This document shows, piece after piece, positions 28,817 to 38,286 of a stretch of DNA of 64,000 nucleotides. Location of the stretch: NCBI RefSeq assembly GCF_004358325.1, contig NZ_CP037940.1, positions 2,108,001 to 2,172,000 of the forward strand. Reading direction: 5' to 3'. The DNA is from Periweissella cryptocerci (lineage in GTDB: Bacteria > Bacillota > Bacilli > Lactobacillales > Lactobacillaceae). Within the stretch, counting starts at the first letter, position 1. Each line of letters begins with the position of its first letter. The notes below the pieces were generated by a model. The model did no database searches, was not told the origin of the DNA, and worked only from the letters and a program-made list of their open reading frames with translations. Made by a program: the position numbers and the translations under genes.

Positions 28817-28856
28817 CAGTAGTATATGGCTCATAAATTCTATGAAAATAGCACCA

Positions 28857-28892
28857 ATAAAAAAAGCCACCGTTATTAACAGTGACTTTTTT
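28857..28892 (-). terminator. Terminator of clpE
   Basis: AAAAAAGCCAC and GTGACTTTTTT around CGTTATTAACA, just past the clpE stop on the minus strand. Confidence 0.8.
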
Positions 28893-28901
28893 AACTAGTT
28901 A

Positions 28902-31139
28902 TTATTCTGTAGTTGTGTCTGAATCTGTGCCAGCAGCGATTGCGACTGGTTTAGCTTCAGTTTTAGCAGCAATTGTGATTTCGTCATCGACTAATGTTGC
29001 TTCCAAGTCATGAACGTCAGCGTTATCTAAGTAGAAGTCCGCAACCCGGTCTTCAATTTGTTCTTGGATGACACGACGGAGTGGACGGGCACCCATCGCT
29101 GGGTTATATCCCAAGTCAACTAACTTATTAGCAACTTCATCAGTAACATCTAGGTGCAAGTCTTGGCTAGCAATCATGTCATTAACATCAGTTAACATCA
29201 AACGCACGATTGAGTTTAAGTCTTCTTTGCTTAAGCTGTTGAATTCAATGATGTCGTCGAAACGGTTCAAGAATTCTGGCTTGAAGTAGTTACCTAATTT
29301 ATCCATGATGCTGTGTGTTGTACCATCAGCTTCAGCACCAAATCCGAGTTTAGCTTCTGCATCACCGGAGCCGGCATTTGAAGTCATGATAATCACAGTG
29401 TCCTTGAATGAAACGGTGTGACCTTGAGCATCGGTCATCCGACCATCGTCCAAGACTTGTAAGAACATGTGCATAACATCAGGGTGTGCTTTTTCAATTT
29501 CATCCAACAGAATTAATGAGTATGGGTGACGACGAACTTGTTCAGTTAATTGACCAGCTTCTTCGTAACCAACGTAACCAGCAGGGGCACCAATTAACTT
29601 AGAAACACTGTGCTTTTCCATGTATTCTGACATGTCAAAACGAATCATTGAATCTTCTGAGCCAAAGAGTTCCTTCGCTAATTGCTTAGCAGTTTCAGTC
29701 TTACCAACCCCAGTAGGACCAACGAATAAGAATGAGCCAATGGGACGACCAGATTTATTGAAGCCCACCCGGTTACGACGAATGGCACGAGCAACCTTGT
29801 TAACTGCTTCATCTTGGCCGATAACGTGTTCTTCCAAGTGCTTGTCCAAGTCACGTAATTGACCAGCTTCTGATTCTTTCAAATCACCAACTGGAATCCC
29901 AGTTTTTTCTTCAACAATCGCTTCCATGTCTTTGTCAGTAATGATGTCAGCGTTTGGCGCTTGTGGGTTTTCTTCGATGTCCTTTTTAGTACGTTCTAAT
30001 TGGGCAACTTGATCACGCCAGTAACCAGCTTTTTCAAAATCTTCGCGTTCGATGGCTGCTTGTTTTTGTGCTTCAGCTGAGTTAATCTTCGTTTGTAATT
30101 CCTTAGGATCAGCAACCTTTAAACCTAAGTTCTTGCGTGAACCAGCTTCATCAAGCAAGTCAATTGCCTTATCAGGAAGGAAACGGTCTTGGATGTAGCG
30201 AGCTGACAATTTCACGGCAGCTTCGATAGCTTCGTCAGTGTACTTCACGTTGTGGTAATCTTCATATTTCTTTTGAATCCCTTTTAAAATAGCGAGGGCT
30301 TCATCTTCCGAAGGTTCATTGACAGTAACTGGTTGGAACCGGCGAGCTAAAGCTGGATCCTTTTCGATTTGACGGTATTCGTTCAAAGTTGTGGCCCCAA
30401 CAAGTTGGAATTCGCCACGTGCAAGGGCTGGCTTTAAGACGTTCCCAGCATCCATACCACCTTCGGCATTCCCAGCGCCCATGATTTCGTGAATTTCATC
30501 AATGAACAGAATGATGTTTTCACTCTTTGAAACTTCATCCATCAATTTTTGCATGCGTTCTTCAAATTGACCGCGGACACCAGTACCTTGAACTAGTGAA
30601 ACAACATCAAGTCGGTAAACTTCTTTGTCTTGTAGTTTTTCTGGGACATCACCGCTAACGATAGCTTGAGCCAAGCCTTCGACAACAGCGGTTTTACCAA
30701 CCCCGGCTTCACCAATTAAGACTGGGTTGTTCTTAGTACGGCGGTTCAAAATTTCAACCACACGGGCGATTTCTTTATCACGGCCAATCACGGGATCTAA
30801 GTGACCTTGGCGCGCCATTTCAGTTAAGTTCAAACCAAATTCGGCTAATAAACTATCGCCATCACCGTTGTTACCGTTACCTTGTTGCATTTGTGGCCGT
30901 TGGTTACCACGTTGTTGTGCGCCTTGTTGTGCTTGTTGACCGTTCATGGCGCGGAAAATATCATCGATTGAGTTAAAGCCGAATGGATCGTTCATCATAT
31001 TTGAGTTACCCCCGTTTTTCATTTCGTTTTGCAATTGTTGGTAGCAATTAGGACATAAGTTCAAATCGACTACCTGACCATTAATGTTCATTGACATGTG
31101 AATGGTCGCTTGGTTCTTTTTACAATTTTGACATAGCAT
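28902..31139 (-). CDS. clpE: ATP-dependent Clp protease ATP-binding subunit ClpE
   Basis: Hsp100 unfoldase that feeds heat-damaged proteins to ClpP. 745 residues, normal for ClpE. The N-terminal zinc finger with Cys3, Cys6, Cys29 and Cys32 separates ClpE from ClpC. A Gln/Asn-rich linker (about 65-90) leads to the first AAA+ module (Walker [21 protein letters not shown]), a short UVR-like coiled coil ([18 protein letters not shown]) and the second module ([27 protein letters not shown]). Upstream lie a CtsR site and a CIRCE element, so it is under class III and probably class I heat-shock control. Confidence 0.96.
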   Translation of the reverse strand: MLCQNCKKNQATIHMSMNINGQVVDLNLCPNCYQQLQNEMKNGGNSNMMNDPFGFNSIDDIFRAMNGQQAQQGAQQRGNQRPQMQQGNGNNGDGDSLLAEFGLNLTEMARQGHLDPVIGRDKEIARVVEILNRRTKNNPVLIGEAGVGKTAVVEGLAQAIVSGDVPEKLQDKEVYRLDVVSLVQGTGVRGQFEERMQKLMDEVSKSENIILFIDEIHEIMGAGNAEGGMDAGNVLKPALARGEFQLVGATTLNEYRQIEKDPALARRFQPVTVNEPSEDEALAILKGIQKKYEDYHNVKYTDEAIEAAVKLSARYIQDRFLPDKAIDLLDEAGSRKNLGLKVADPKELQTKINSAEAQKQAAIEREDFEKAGYWRDQVAQLERTKKDIEENPQAPNADIITDKDMEAIVEEKTGIPVGDLKESEAGQLRDLDKHLEEHVIGQDEAVNKVARAIRRNRVGFNKSGRPIGSFLFVGPTGVGKTETAKQLAKELFGSEDSMIRFDMSEYMEKHSVSKLIGAPAGYVGYEEAGQLTEQVRRHPYSLILLDEIEKAHPDVMHMFLQVLDDGRMTDAQGHTVSFKDTVIIMTSNAGSGDAEAKLGFGAEADGTTHSIMDKLGNYFKPEFLNRFDDIIEFNSLSKEDLNSIVRLMLTDVNDMIASQDLHLDVTDEVANKLVDLGYNPAMGARPLRRVIQEQIEDRVADFYLDNADVHDLEATLVDDEITIAAKTEAKPVAIAAGTDSDTTTE

Positions 31140-31206
31140 AGTTTGTACCTCGTTTCGTAAAGTGTTTATCTACGTATTATTTAAGGTCGAAAGTTCGATC
31201 AAATTG

Positions 31207-31223
31207 TCTGACCTTTCTTGACC
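31207..31223 (-). promoter_or_regulatory. CtsR operator of clpE
   Basis: On the minus strand GGTCAAG-AAA-GGTCAGA, a tandem heptad with 3-bp spacing, close to the CtsR consensus GGTCAAANNNGGTCAAA. It lies just downstream of TATACT (about 31236-31241), a probable -10 box, so repressor binding would block transcription. Confidence 0.85.
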
Positions 31224-31278
31224 TTCGACTATTAGTATACTCACTCAGAAAAGAAAAACAAGCATTTTGACTCAATTT

Positions 31279-31305
31279 TTAGCACTTTATCACTGAGAGT
31301 GCTAA
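31279..31305. promoter_or_regulatory. CIRCE element (HrcA operator)
   Basis: TTAGCACTT (31279-31287), 9-nt spacer, GAGTGCTAA (31297-31305): the CIRCE arms with one mismatch and canonical spacing. It lies about 40-65 bp upstream of the probable clpE -10 box, further upstream than usual. Confidence 0.8.
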
Positions 31306-31658
31306 TTGACTGAACCGGTGCTATGAATAGGCAAGTGGGTTAGCACTAATAATTCATGATTGATGCCTCAATAGTTTAAAAGCGACATATAAAAATTACA
31401 TATACTATTGAAGTATCTGACTAAAGCTTACAATATGCCGGAGATTGTTGTAGATTACTTCATTCAGCGAAAATGTGAATCGAGGACTAATGTTTTGATA
31501 TGCCCAGTATTTTGTGATGACTGTGGCTAACACTTATATGTAGAACACTTGTCATCGTATCGAAACAGTGTGGTCATGTGTGTGGGTAGATTTAACTGTT
31601 TATTAATAAAATATCTAGTATAATAAAGTCCAGATTATAAATCGGAGGAATCTATTTC
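31306..31658. other. Gene-free region between divergent clpE and lipoprotein genes
   Basis: No credible ORF. A second half-CIRCE-like TTAGCACTAA lies at about 31335-31344. A TATAAT box at 31619-31624, with SD CGGAGGA at about 31642, serves the downstream lipoprotein gene. Otherwise AT-rich sequence without visible repeats or hairpins. Confidence 0.5.
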
Positions 31659-32399
31659 ATGAAAAAGGTATTTGCAACAATTGGGGTTTTAGCTTTACTG
31701 GCGGTTGTAGTTAGCGGATGCGGCTTGTTCTCAAAGGACTCTAAGGGTAACGACGCATATGCTTCAGCAATCAGTGCTGGTAAGCAAGCGGTAAACGATG
31801 GGGAATACAAGAGTGCGCAACGAGAATTTCAAACGGCACTTGATAAGAAGAAAAATGATTACGCAGCACAAACTTATTTAGCACAAACGAAAGCATTCGT
31901 TGCTGGTCAAAAGGCAATGAAAGCAAAAGATTTTGACACAGCAACGCAATATTTCCAACAAGTTACCGGCGCAAACAAAGGTTTAGATACTTTGATTCAA
32001 CGCGCCAATAACGAAATTTCTTCTATTAAAGATAAGCAAGCAGCAAGTAGTTCAAGTGCGGCTATCGCACAAAGCTCATCTGCTGCAAGCTCATCATCAG
32101 AAAGTGCCACTAGTTCATCAGTGGCAACGTCAACTGTTACAAGCTCAAGTTCATCAGCGAAAAAAGATGAAAATGAAGGCGTTGGTTCTGATAAGAGTGG
32201 TAATGACACCAAGGATTCAATGGGAAACAAAATCACTAACAGTGAAATCAAACAAGCGCGTGCTACTTTGAATAAGGCCGGCATCCAAGCAGGGGCTTTC
32301 TCAGATTCAGATATCAAAGGCTTCATTAAGCAAGCTTCAGATCCAACTAGTGGTGGATTGGTCCAAGTAGTCCAAGACTTTATTAATACAGGTAAATAA
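31659..32399 (+). CDS. TPR-like lipoprotein with serine-rich linker
   Basis: 246 residues. Signal peptide with lipobox VSGC (Cys21), then a helical part (about 30-125) with TPR-like periodicity (AISAGKQAVNDGEYKSAQREFQTALDKKKNDYAAQTYL and its partner KAFVAGQKAMKAKDFDTATQYFQQV). A Ser/Ala tract (about 128-168) follows, then a C-terminal helical segment (KITNSEIKQARATLNKAGI...) of about 60 residues. Membrane-anchored on the outer face. Function unknown. SD CGGAGGA; the small gene at 32402 starts 2 bp after the stop, so the two are co-transcribed. Confidence 0.75.
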   Translation: MKKVFATIGVLALLAVVVSGCGLFSKDSKGNDAYASAISAGKQAVNDGEYKSAQREFQTALDKKKNDYAAQTYLAQTKAFVAGQKAMKAKDFDTATQYFQQVTGANKGLDTLIQRANNEISSIKDKQAASSSSAAIAQSSSAASSSSESATSSSVATSTVTSSSSSAKKDENEGVGSDKSGNDTKDSMGNKITNSEIKQARATLNKAGIQAGAFSDSDIKGFIKQASDPTSGGLVQVVQDFINTGK

Positions 32400-32401
32400 C
32401 T

Positions 32402-32584
32402 ATGGTTGATTACGAAGTACTACTCGAGCAAGTACGGAGCGGTGAAATTACTGAGTTTGTTGTTAACAATGCCGACTTCCCAGCTTTCCACAAAGTTTGG
32501 CAAGGATATTCATACCAAAACCAAATTCGTGGTGAGGCCACCCGTGGCGGGGTTGTGACTTATACACGCTTGGAAACAAATTAA
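32402..32584 (+). CDS. Conserved-looking small protein
   Basis: 60 residues (VDYEVLLEQVRSGEITEFVV...FHKVWQGYSYQNQIRGEATRGGVVTYTR), no signal or membrane segment. It starts 2 bp after the lipoprotein stop and ends before a strong terminator, which supports a real gene. I recall similar small proteins with the VRSGEI...F...W...IRG pattern in other Lactobacillales but know no function. Confidence 0.6.
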   Translation: MVDYEVLLEQVRSGEITEFVVNNADFPAFHKVWQGYSYQNQIRGEATRGGVVTYTRLETN

Positions 32585-32592
32585 TTAAAGTG

Positions 32593-32631
32593 AAATGGAG
32601 TGCGACAGAATTTGTCGCGCTCCATTTTTTT
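32593..32631 (+). terminator. Terminator of the lipoprotein operon
   Basis: AAATGGAGTGCGACA pairs with TGTCGCGCTCCATTT (one G:T), followed by T7. Confidence 0.85.
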
Positions 32632-32897
32632 ATGAAGTTCATGAAGCAGCTTCCCGTCCACCATCGCGAGCATAGTGGAGGAATACACTTGTAACCAAAA
32701 TAATTCACATTTGAAACGATGCTTGGCATGGATTTACTGAAAAGTGTGGTTAGTCTAGTACTAATACGAACTGCGATATCAGTAATCGCAAAGGGTGCGT
32801 TGATGTTGTGCTTGAAAGCCTTTTCATTATTGGTATATAAACTTTTTGAAGATTCTGTGAAATTAATCAAAATGGGCTATTTTGCACAGAAAACCCC

Positions 32898-32926
32898 TTG
32901 TAAAACGTTTACATTTTAGTTATCAT
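32898..32926 (+). promoter_or_regulatory. ptsHI promoter with overlapping cre-like site
   Basis: TTGTAA (32898-32903), 17-bp spacer, TATCAT (32921-32926). GTAAAACGTTTACA at 32900-32913 matches 12 of 14 positions of the CcpA cre consensus and covers the -35 and spacer. Downstream, at about 32942-32971, the leader can fold GGCGAA...TTTTCGCC. Confidence 0.6.
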
Positions 32927-33008
32927 TAGTTCATAAGGTTTGGCGAACCATCATCTGATGGGTTTTCGCCCCTATCTAAAATGTGCATAAACAAGGAGAA
33001 TTAATATT

Positions 33009-33275
33009 ATGGAATCACGTAACTTTCACGTTGTAGCAGAAACTGGTATCCACGCTCGTCCAGCAACCCTTTTGGTGCAAAGCGCATCTAAGTTCGGTGC
33101 TGACATCACTCTTTCATACGAAGGTAAGGATGTTAACTTGAAGTCAATCATGGGTGTTATGTCACTCGGTGTTGGCCAAGGAGCTGACGTTACTATCTCA
33201 GCTACTGGGGATGACGAAGCTGATGCAATCGCAGCGATTGTTGACACTATGAAAAAGGAAGGCCTTTCAGAATAA
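33009..33275 (+). CDS. ptsH: Phosphocarrier protein HPr
   Basis: Small phosphocarrier (88 residues) that passes phosphate from EI to sugar-specific EIIA domains. His15 lies in TGIHARPAT and the HPr-kinase target Ser46 in [12 protein letters not shown], so it can act as CcpA co-repressor in Firmicutes. SD AAGGAGA. The start of ptsI overlaps its stop by one base (TAATG), a fixed arrangement in the order. Codon use is highly biased. Confidence 0.97.
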   Translation: MESRNFHVVAETGIHARPATLLVQSASKFGADITLSYEGKDVNLKSIMGVMSLGVGQGADVTISATGDDEADAIAAIVDTMKKEGLSE

Positions 33276-34999
33276 TGACTAAAAAACTTAGTGGTATCGC
33301 AGCCAGCAATGGTGTTGCTATTGCTAAGGCTTATAAATTAGTTGATCCTGATCTGTCTTTTGACAACAAATCAATTACTGATGTTGATGCAGAAAAGGGC
33401 CGCTTAAATGCGGCCTTTCGTGCATCTATTGATGATTTAACTAAGATTAAAGCCAAAGCAGCTGAAAACTTGGGCGCAGAAGAAGCTGAAGTTTTCGAAG
33501 CACACATTACAATCCTTTCAGATCCTGAAATGATTTCATCAATGGAACAACAAATTGAAAATGACAAAGTTAATGCTGAAACGGCATTGAAGTCAGTTAC
33601 AGATATGTTTATTGGCATGTTTGAAGCAATGACAGATAATACCTACATGCAAGAACGTGCAGCAGATATCCGCGACGTTACGAAGCGTGTACTTTCACAC
33701 TTGCTTGGTGTAACTTTGCCAAACCCTGCTTTGATTGACGAAGAAGTTGTGATTGTATCAAAGGATTTAACACCTTCAGATACTGCCCAACTTGATCGTA
33801 AATTTGTTAAGGGATTTGTTACTGATTTGGGTGGTCGGACTTCACACTCATCAATTATGGCCCGTACTTTGGAAATTCCAGCTGTGGTTGGTTCTGAAGT
33901 TGCAACTTCAGAAATTGAAGAAGGCACAGTTGTGATTGTTGATGGTTTACATGGTGATTTCATCATTGACCCAACTGAAGACGAAATTGCTACTTACACT
34001 AAAATGGGTGCAGAATATGCTGACCAAAAAGCTGAATGGGCTAAGTTGAAAGACGAAAAGACTTTGTCAGCTGATGGTGTTGAATTCATGACTGCAGCTA
34101 ACATCGGTACACCAAAAGACCTTGATGGTGTTTTGGAAAACGGTGCTGAAGGAATTGGTTTATACCGGACTGAATTCTTATACATGGATTCTGCCGAAAT
34201 GCCAACTGAAGATGACCAATTTGCAGCTTACAAGGCTGTCCTTGAAGGTATGAACGGTAAGACTGTTACCGTTCGTACTATGGACATTGGTGGTGATAAG
34301 GATCTTCCTTACATGCCATTGCCTAAGGAAGAAAACCCATTCTTGGGTTACCGTGCTTTGCGGATTTCATTGGATCGGACTGAAATGTTCCGGACCCAAC
34401 TTCGCGCATTGCTCCGTGCATCAGCATACGGTAAGCTATGGATTATGTTCCCAATGGTTGCGACTTTGCCTGAATTCCGTGCAGCAAAGGAAATCTTCGA
34501 AGACGAAAAGTCTAAGTTGATTGCGGCTGGCGTAGAAGTTGCCGATGGTATCAAGCTCGGAATTATGATTGAAATCCCTGCAGCAGCAATGCTTTCAGAT
34601 AAGTTTGCTAAAGAAGTTGATTTCTTCTCAATTGGTTCTAATGACTTGATTCAATACACAATGGCTGCCGATCGTGGTAACGAAAAGGTTTCATACCTTT
34701 ACCAACCATATAACCCATCAATTTTGCGTCTTATTAAGATGACCATTGATAACGCCCACAAAGAAGGTAAGTTTGTTGCCGTATGTGGTGAAATGGGTGG
34801 TGATCCAATTGCCGTGCCATTGCTCATGGGACTTGGTTTAGACGAATTCTCAATGAGTGCTACTTCAATCTTGCAAGCTCGTTCATTGATGAAGAAGCTT
34901 ACAACTACTGAAGTTAAGGAACTTGCCCTTAAGGCGATTGACCTTGAAACTAACGATGAAGTTAAGGCGTTAGTTGAAGCAACTGTTGCTGGTAAGTAA
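33275..34999 (+). CDS. ptsI: PTS enzyme I
   Basis: PEP-protein phosphotransferase, first step of the PTS relay. 574 residues. The phosphorylated His191 is in [21 protein letters not shown]. The PEP-binding C-terminal domain shows [12 protein letters not shown], the [14 protein letters not shown] loop, [31 protein letters not shown] and VCGEMGGDP with the catalytic Cys. It works with HPr and with the mannose-family EII complex encoded at 53115-55901. A terminator follows. Confidence 0.98.
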   Translation: MTKKLSGIAASNGVAIAKAYKLVDPDLSFDNKSITDVDAEKGRLNAAFRASIDDLTKIKAKAAENLGAEEAEVFEAHITILSDPEMISSMEQQIENDKVNAETALKSVTDMFIGMFEAMTDNTYMQERAADIRDVTKRVLSHLLGVTLPNPALIDEEVVIVSKDLTPSDTAQLDRKFVKGFVTDLGGRTSHSSIMARTLEIPAVVGSEVATSEIEEGTVVIVDGLHGDFIIDPTEDEIATYTKMGAEYADQKAEWAKLKDEKTLSADGVEFMTAANIGTPKDLDGVLENGAEGIGLYRTEFLYMDSAEMPTEDDQFAAYKAVLEGMNGKTVTVRTMDIGGDKDLPYMPLPKEENPFLGYRALRISLDRTEMFRTQLRALLRASAYGKLWIMFPMVATLPEFRAAKEIFEDEKSKLIAAGVEVADGIKLGIMIEIPAAAMLSDKFAKEVDFFSIGSNDLIQYTMAADRGNEKVSYLYQPYNPSILRLIKMTIDNAHKEGKFVAVCGEMGGDPIAVPLLMGLGLDEFSMSATSILQARSLMKKLTTTEVKELALKAIDLETNDEVKALVEATVAGK

Positions 35000-35013
35000 G
35001 ATAGTAAAAACAA

Positions 35014-35046
35014 AGGTGGATGACAATTTGTTATCCACTTTTTTTG
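35014..35046 (+). terminator. Terminator of ptsHI
   Basis: AGGTGGATGACAA pairs with TTGTTATCCACTT, followed by T7. Confidence 0.85.
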
Positions 35047-35398
35047 ACCATTTTTACACTGTACGATAGTTATGTAGATTGTCTAAAATGATTTTGTTTT
35101 TGATGTGGAACATTCATCCTACATATTAACGCGGGTACTAGAGAAACAAACCGAAGTGCCGTATAGTGGCTAATATAAGAGACTCAGTATGACAGCAAAG
35201 GATATTGCGCACGCACTATTAGGAAGTGGGGAAAATCACATATTACATTTACCTAATATCCATGGTCGCCACTAGCTAAGTGTGATATGATTTTGTATGT
35301 CAAAATTATTACAAAGTCAGATTTTGTGTTAGAATAATTCAATGTTACGTCAAAATATCGGCGTACAATAAAGTAAAAGAGACAAGGAGGAACTTCGG
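35047..35398. other. Gene-free region upstream of the lafA-like gene
   Basis: No ORF with a start and SD. A TAGAAT hexamer near 35331 could be the -10 box for the following gene, with SD AAGGAGGA at 35384-35391. I see no repeat or known RNA element. Confidence 0.45.
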
Positions 35399-36616
35399 AT
35401 GAACATTGGTTTATTTACAGATACATACTATCCCCAAGTGAGTGGTGTTGCGACGTCAATTTTAACGTTGCGTGAAACACTGGAAGCTCAAGGGCATCAA
35501 GTATATATCTTTACCTCAACTGATCCAAAAGTTGCCAAAAATGTCTATGAAAGAAATATTTTCCGTTTTCCTAGTTTTCCGTTTACCGGTTTTCCTGATC
35601 GCCGTTTAGCATATAGTGGTGCTTTACACGCTGTTCAGATTGCTAAGGAACTCGATTTAGACATCGTGCATACGCAAACTGAATTTTCGATGGGGATGAT
35701 TGGGAAGTTTGTCGCTTTCACCTTGAAGATTCCAGCAATTCATACATACCACACTATGTATCAAGATTATTTACACTACGTGGCCAATGGTAAGTTAATT
35801 AAGCCTGGAACGGTGAAAACCGCTATTCGTAATTATTTAAAAAATATGGAAGGGGTGGTCGCACCATCCCAACTGGTCTTAGATACAATGCTTGAGTATG
35901 GGGTGACCGCGCCGGTCCGTGTAATTCCGACAGGGGTGAATGTACATTCTGAGGTGACTACTGAAGATGTCGCCCAACTGCGGACACAGTTTGGCTTTGA
36001 AACCGATACTCCGGTGGCACTTTCGTTAGGACGCTTAGCATTTGAAAAGAATATTGAAGATACCATTAATGCATTCAGTAAAATTGTTGACACGATTCCA
36101 GCAGCCAAATTATTGATTGCTGGAGATGGTCCGGCCCGTGAAAGCTTAGAAAAACGCGTGACGGATTTGCACTTGGAAAAAAGTATCATCTTTACTGGAA
36201 TGATTGATCACAGTGAAGTCCCTAAGTATTACGCGATGGCCGACGTGTTTGTTTCTTCATCAGATTCTGAATCGCAAGGATTAACCTATTTGGAAGCGCT
36301 AGTCCAACATACACCAATCGTTGTCATGGACAGTCCATATGTCGAGTGGTTAATTAGTGATCCGAGCATTGGGATTAGTTTGAATACAGTAGAAGACTTA
36401 GGTGAAGCACTCACAACATACTTAAACAAAACTGCAGCAGTGGGTGATGTTACAAAGCGTGATATTAAGATTGAAGAAGTTAGTGCAGAACACTTTGGTA
36501 ACGAGATGCTGGATTTTTATCAAACAGTTATCAATGATTACAATGCAAATGAAGAACAAACTGGTGATTCCCTTTTTGGCACAATCAGTAACCCGTTCAA
36601 GCGTTGGCATGAGTAG
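35399..36616 (+). CDS. Glycolipid anchor glycosyltransferase, LafA-like (GT4)
   Basis: 405 residues. GT4 enzyme closely resembling the streptococcal LafA/monoglucosyldiacylglycerol synthase: N-terminus IGLFTDTYYPQVSGVATSI, DIVHTQTEFSMGMIG, AIHTYHTMYQDYLHY, VIPTGVN, then the nucleotide-sugar half with SLGRLAFEKNIE, LLIAGDGP and the E-x7-E site SSSDSESQGLTYLEAL. It would transfer glucose to diacylglycerol on the inner membrane face, the first step of the lipoteichoic acid anchor. The next gene is flippase-like, and ltaS lies 1.7 kb downstream. Homology is read from memory; acceptor specificity is inferred. Confidence 0.85.
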   Translation: MNIGLFTDTYYPQVSGVATSILTLRETLEAQGHQVYIFTSTDPKVAKNVYERNIFRFPSFPFTGFPDRRLAYSGALHAVQIAKELDLDIVHTQTEFSMGMIGKFVAFTLKIPAIHTYHTMYQDYLHYVANGKLIKPGTVKTAIRNYLKNMEGVVAPSQLVLDTMLEYGVTAPVRVIPTGVNVHSEVTTEDVAQLRTQFGFETDTPVALSLGRLAFEKNIEDTINAFSKIVDTIPAAKLLIAGDGPARESLEKRVTDLHLEKSIIFTGMIDHSEVPKYYAMADVFVSSSDSESQGLTYLEALVQHTPIVVMDSPYVEWLISDPSIGISLNTVEDLGEALTTYLNKTAAVGDVTKRDIKIEEVSAEHFGNEMLDFYQTVINDYNANEEQTGDSLFGTISNPFKRWHE

Positions 36617-36633
36617 CGGGGTAATAAGAAAAA

Positions 36634-37704
36634 ATGAATAGAAAAAATCGGATTGTGCTAGTCCTGATGCTATTGATTGGTGTCGGAATTTTCGCCTTTT
36701 CAATGCGCAATGTTAATCTAGAAGATATGTTACATGATATTGTTACAATTAAGCTTGGTTGGTTATTGCTAGCACTACTTTGTATTGTGTTGTATTTATT
36801 AATCGAAGCAATTATTGTGAAAGTATTTGTCGGTAATCGTGTTGAAGGATTCACGTTCCGTAATGCAGTGCGAATCCCACTGGTTGAACAACTCGGGAAC
36901 GGAATCACGCCTTTTGCGAGTGGAGGGCAACCGTTTCAATTGGTTGCGATGATGCAAGCCGGTGTAGAACCAGGGTATGCCAGTGCCGTACTATTGATGA
37001 AGTTTATCGTGTACCAGTTTGTAATTGTCCTAAATTTCTTCATGGCACTGATTTATGGCTCCCATTTTATGGCTGATAAAGTCCACATTATGAAGTATTT
37101 GATGGTATTTGGATTTGCCATTCACTTTGCTGTGATTATTGGTTTAATCTTGGTGATGTATTGGTACGGCCTAACGAAGCGCTTGGTTGCGTTGGCGTTG
37201 AACTTTGTTAAATGGTTTGGTTTTGGCGGCAAAGAAAAACGTTTAGAACGACATGCGCGGTTGACGGAGTGGGCTGATGAACGCCTGTTGAGTTTCCATG
37301 AAGAAAGTTTACGAATGAGTCGTGACTGGCCTTTGATGTTGAAGGGGCTAGGGCTGACATTTGTTCAATTAATGTTTTACTATTCAATCCCGTTCTTTAT
37401 CTTACTTGCATTGGGATATGACCACATTAATTACTTTTTGATCACGGCCTTGCATGTGTTGATTGTCATGGTCATTTCGCTGTTCCCAATCCCTGGTGGT
37501 TCAGGTGGTGCGGAAGTCAGTTTTTCGGCCTTATTCAGTAGTTTCATTGCATCTTCATCTGATTTAGTTTTGGCGATGCTGTTATGGCGGTTTTTAACGT
37601 ACTACTTTGGGATGTTTGCGGGAATGATTGCATTCAATACTAAAGCGGATAAAGTAAAAACCAAACACAACTGGAGTTTACGGCGAAAGAAGGATTTAGA
37701 ATGA
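36634..37704 (+). CDS. LPG-synthase-TM/UPF0104 family integral membrane protein
   Basis: 356 residues with about eight hydrophobic segments. Family marks: LLIGVGIFAFSMRNVNLEDML at the N-terminus, the RIPLVEQLGNGITPFASGGQPFQ segment and FPIPGGSGGAEVSFSAL near 285-300, typical of the flippase-like module of MprF and its stand-alone relatives. It lacks the lysyltransferase domain. Adjacent to a glycolipid synthase (17 bp) and overlapping ykuJ by 4 bp, it may move the glycolipid anchor across the membrane; this is inference from context. Confidence 0.8.
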   Translation: MNRKNRIVLVLMLLIGVGIFAFSMRNVNLEDMLHDIVTIKLGWLLLALLCIVLYLLIEAIIVKVFVGNRVEGFTFRNAVRIPLVEQLGNGITPFASGGQPFQLVAMMQAGVEPGYASAVLLMKFIVYQFVIVLNFFMALIYGSHFMADKVHIMKYLMVFGFAIHFAVIIGLILVMYWYGLTKRLVALALNFVKWFGFGGKEKRLERHARLTEWADERLLSFHEESLRMSRDWPLMLKGLGLTFVQLMFYYSIPFFILLALGYDHINYFLITALHVLIVMVISLFPIPGGSGGAEVSFSALFSSFIASSSDLVLAMLLWRFLTYYFGMFAGMIAFNTKADKVKTKHNWSLRRKKDLE

Positions 37705-37946
37705 AACAGAATTTGCAACAAATCATCGAACGGTTAAAAGCGATGCGCCATGACCGTAACAGCGATACGCAAATTCGGAATTTCGATGCTTTTGGAGTTG
37801 CTGTGTGTACAGTGACATTCAATCAACTAACCAATTTGTTTGAGGTCGACGAGTTATTTGCTAATCGGCATTTTGAATTTGATAATTTGGATTTAGCGGC
37901 AATCGAAGTATACGATCAACTACACGATTTCCAAACGATATTTTAA
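37701..37946 (+). CDS. ykuJ: YkuJ-family protein (DUF1797)
   Basis: 81 residues, start ATGA overlapping the preceding stop. The pattern LQQIIERLKAM...FEVDELF...FEFDNLDLAAIEVYDQL resembles B. subtilis YkuJ (about 79 residues; PFDNIDMVSIEIFELL). It is a soluble small alpha/beta protein whose function is not known to me. Confidence 0.75.
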   Translation: MKQNLQQIIERLKAMRHDRNSDTQIRNFDAFGVAVCTVTFNQLTNLFEVDELFANRHFEFDNLDLAAIEVYDQLHDFQTIF

Positions 37947-38021
37947 AAAGCGTGGAACAAAAGGTTAAATAGTATCTAGGTTTACCAGTAACAAGCAGAA
38001 TGCTTTTGGCTCACGGCAAAT

Positions 38022-38069
38022 GGCATGATTTCTACCTTATTTCGGATAAGGTGAGATTGTGCTTTTTTT
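38022..38069 (+). terminator. Terminator of the lafA-like operon
   Basis: A long hairpin: outer GCATGATTTC with GAGATTGTGC, inner ACCTTAT with ATAAGGT, loop TTCGG, followed by T7. A 15-bp tandem duplication GTGCTATTGGGAGAT lies just downstream (38090-38119). Confidence 0.8.
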
Positions 38070-38286
38070 ATTACGATACGGATGGATATGTGCTATTGGG
38101 AGATGTGCTATTGGGAGATGCTAACCAGGATGTTGAATTAGGTTTGTCTGAGGACCTACGCATGGAGTTAAGTTTTAATCTGGGTTAGAATTGTATTAAA
38201 TTGTGCCTTCAAAGGGCGTTCGTGATTGTATTTTACTCAATCACCAGTATAATTGGATTGTTATCTTAAAAAGTGGAGGAATCACG

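Noticed and set aside
38000..38188. 62-codon ORF after ykuJ
   Set aside because: It runs through a strong rho-independent terminator and contains a 15-bp tandem duplication; no SD. Treated as non-coding.
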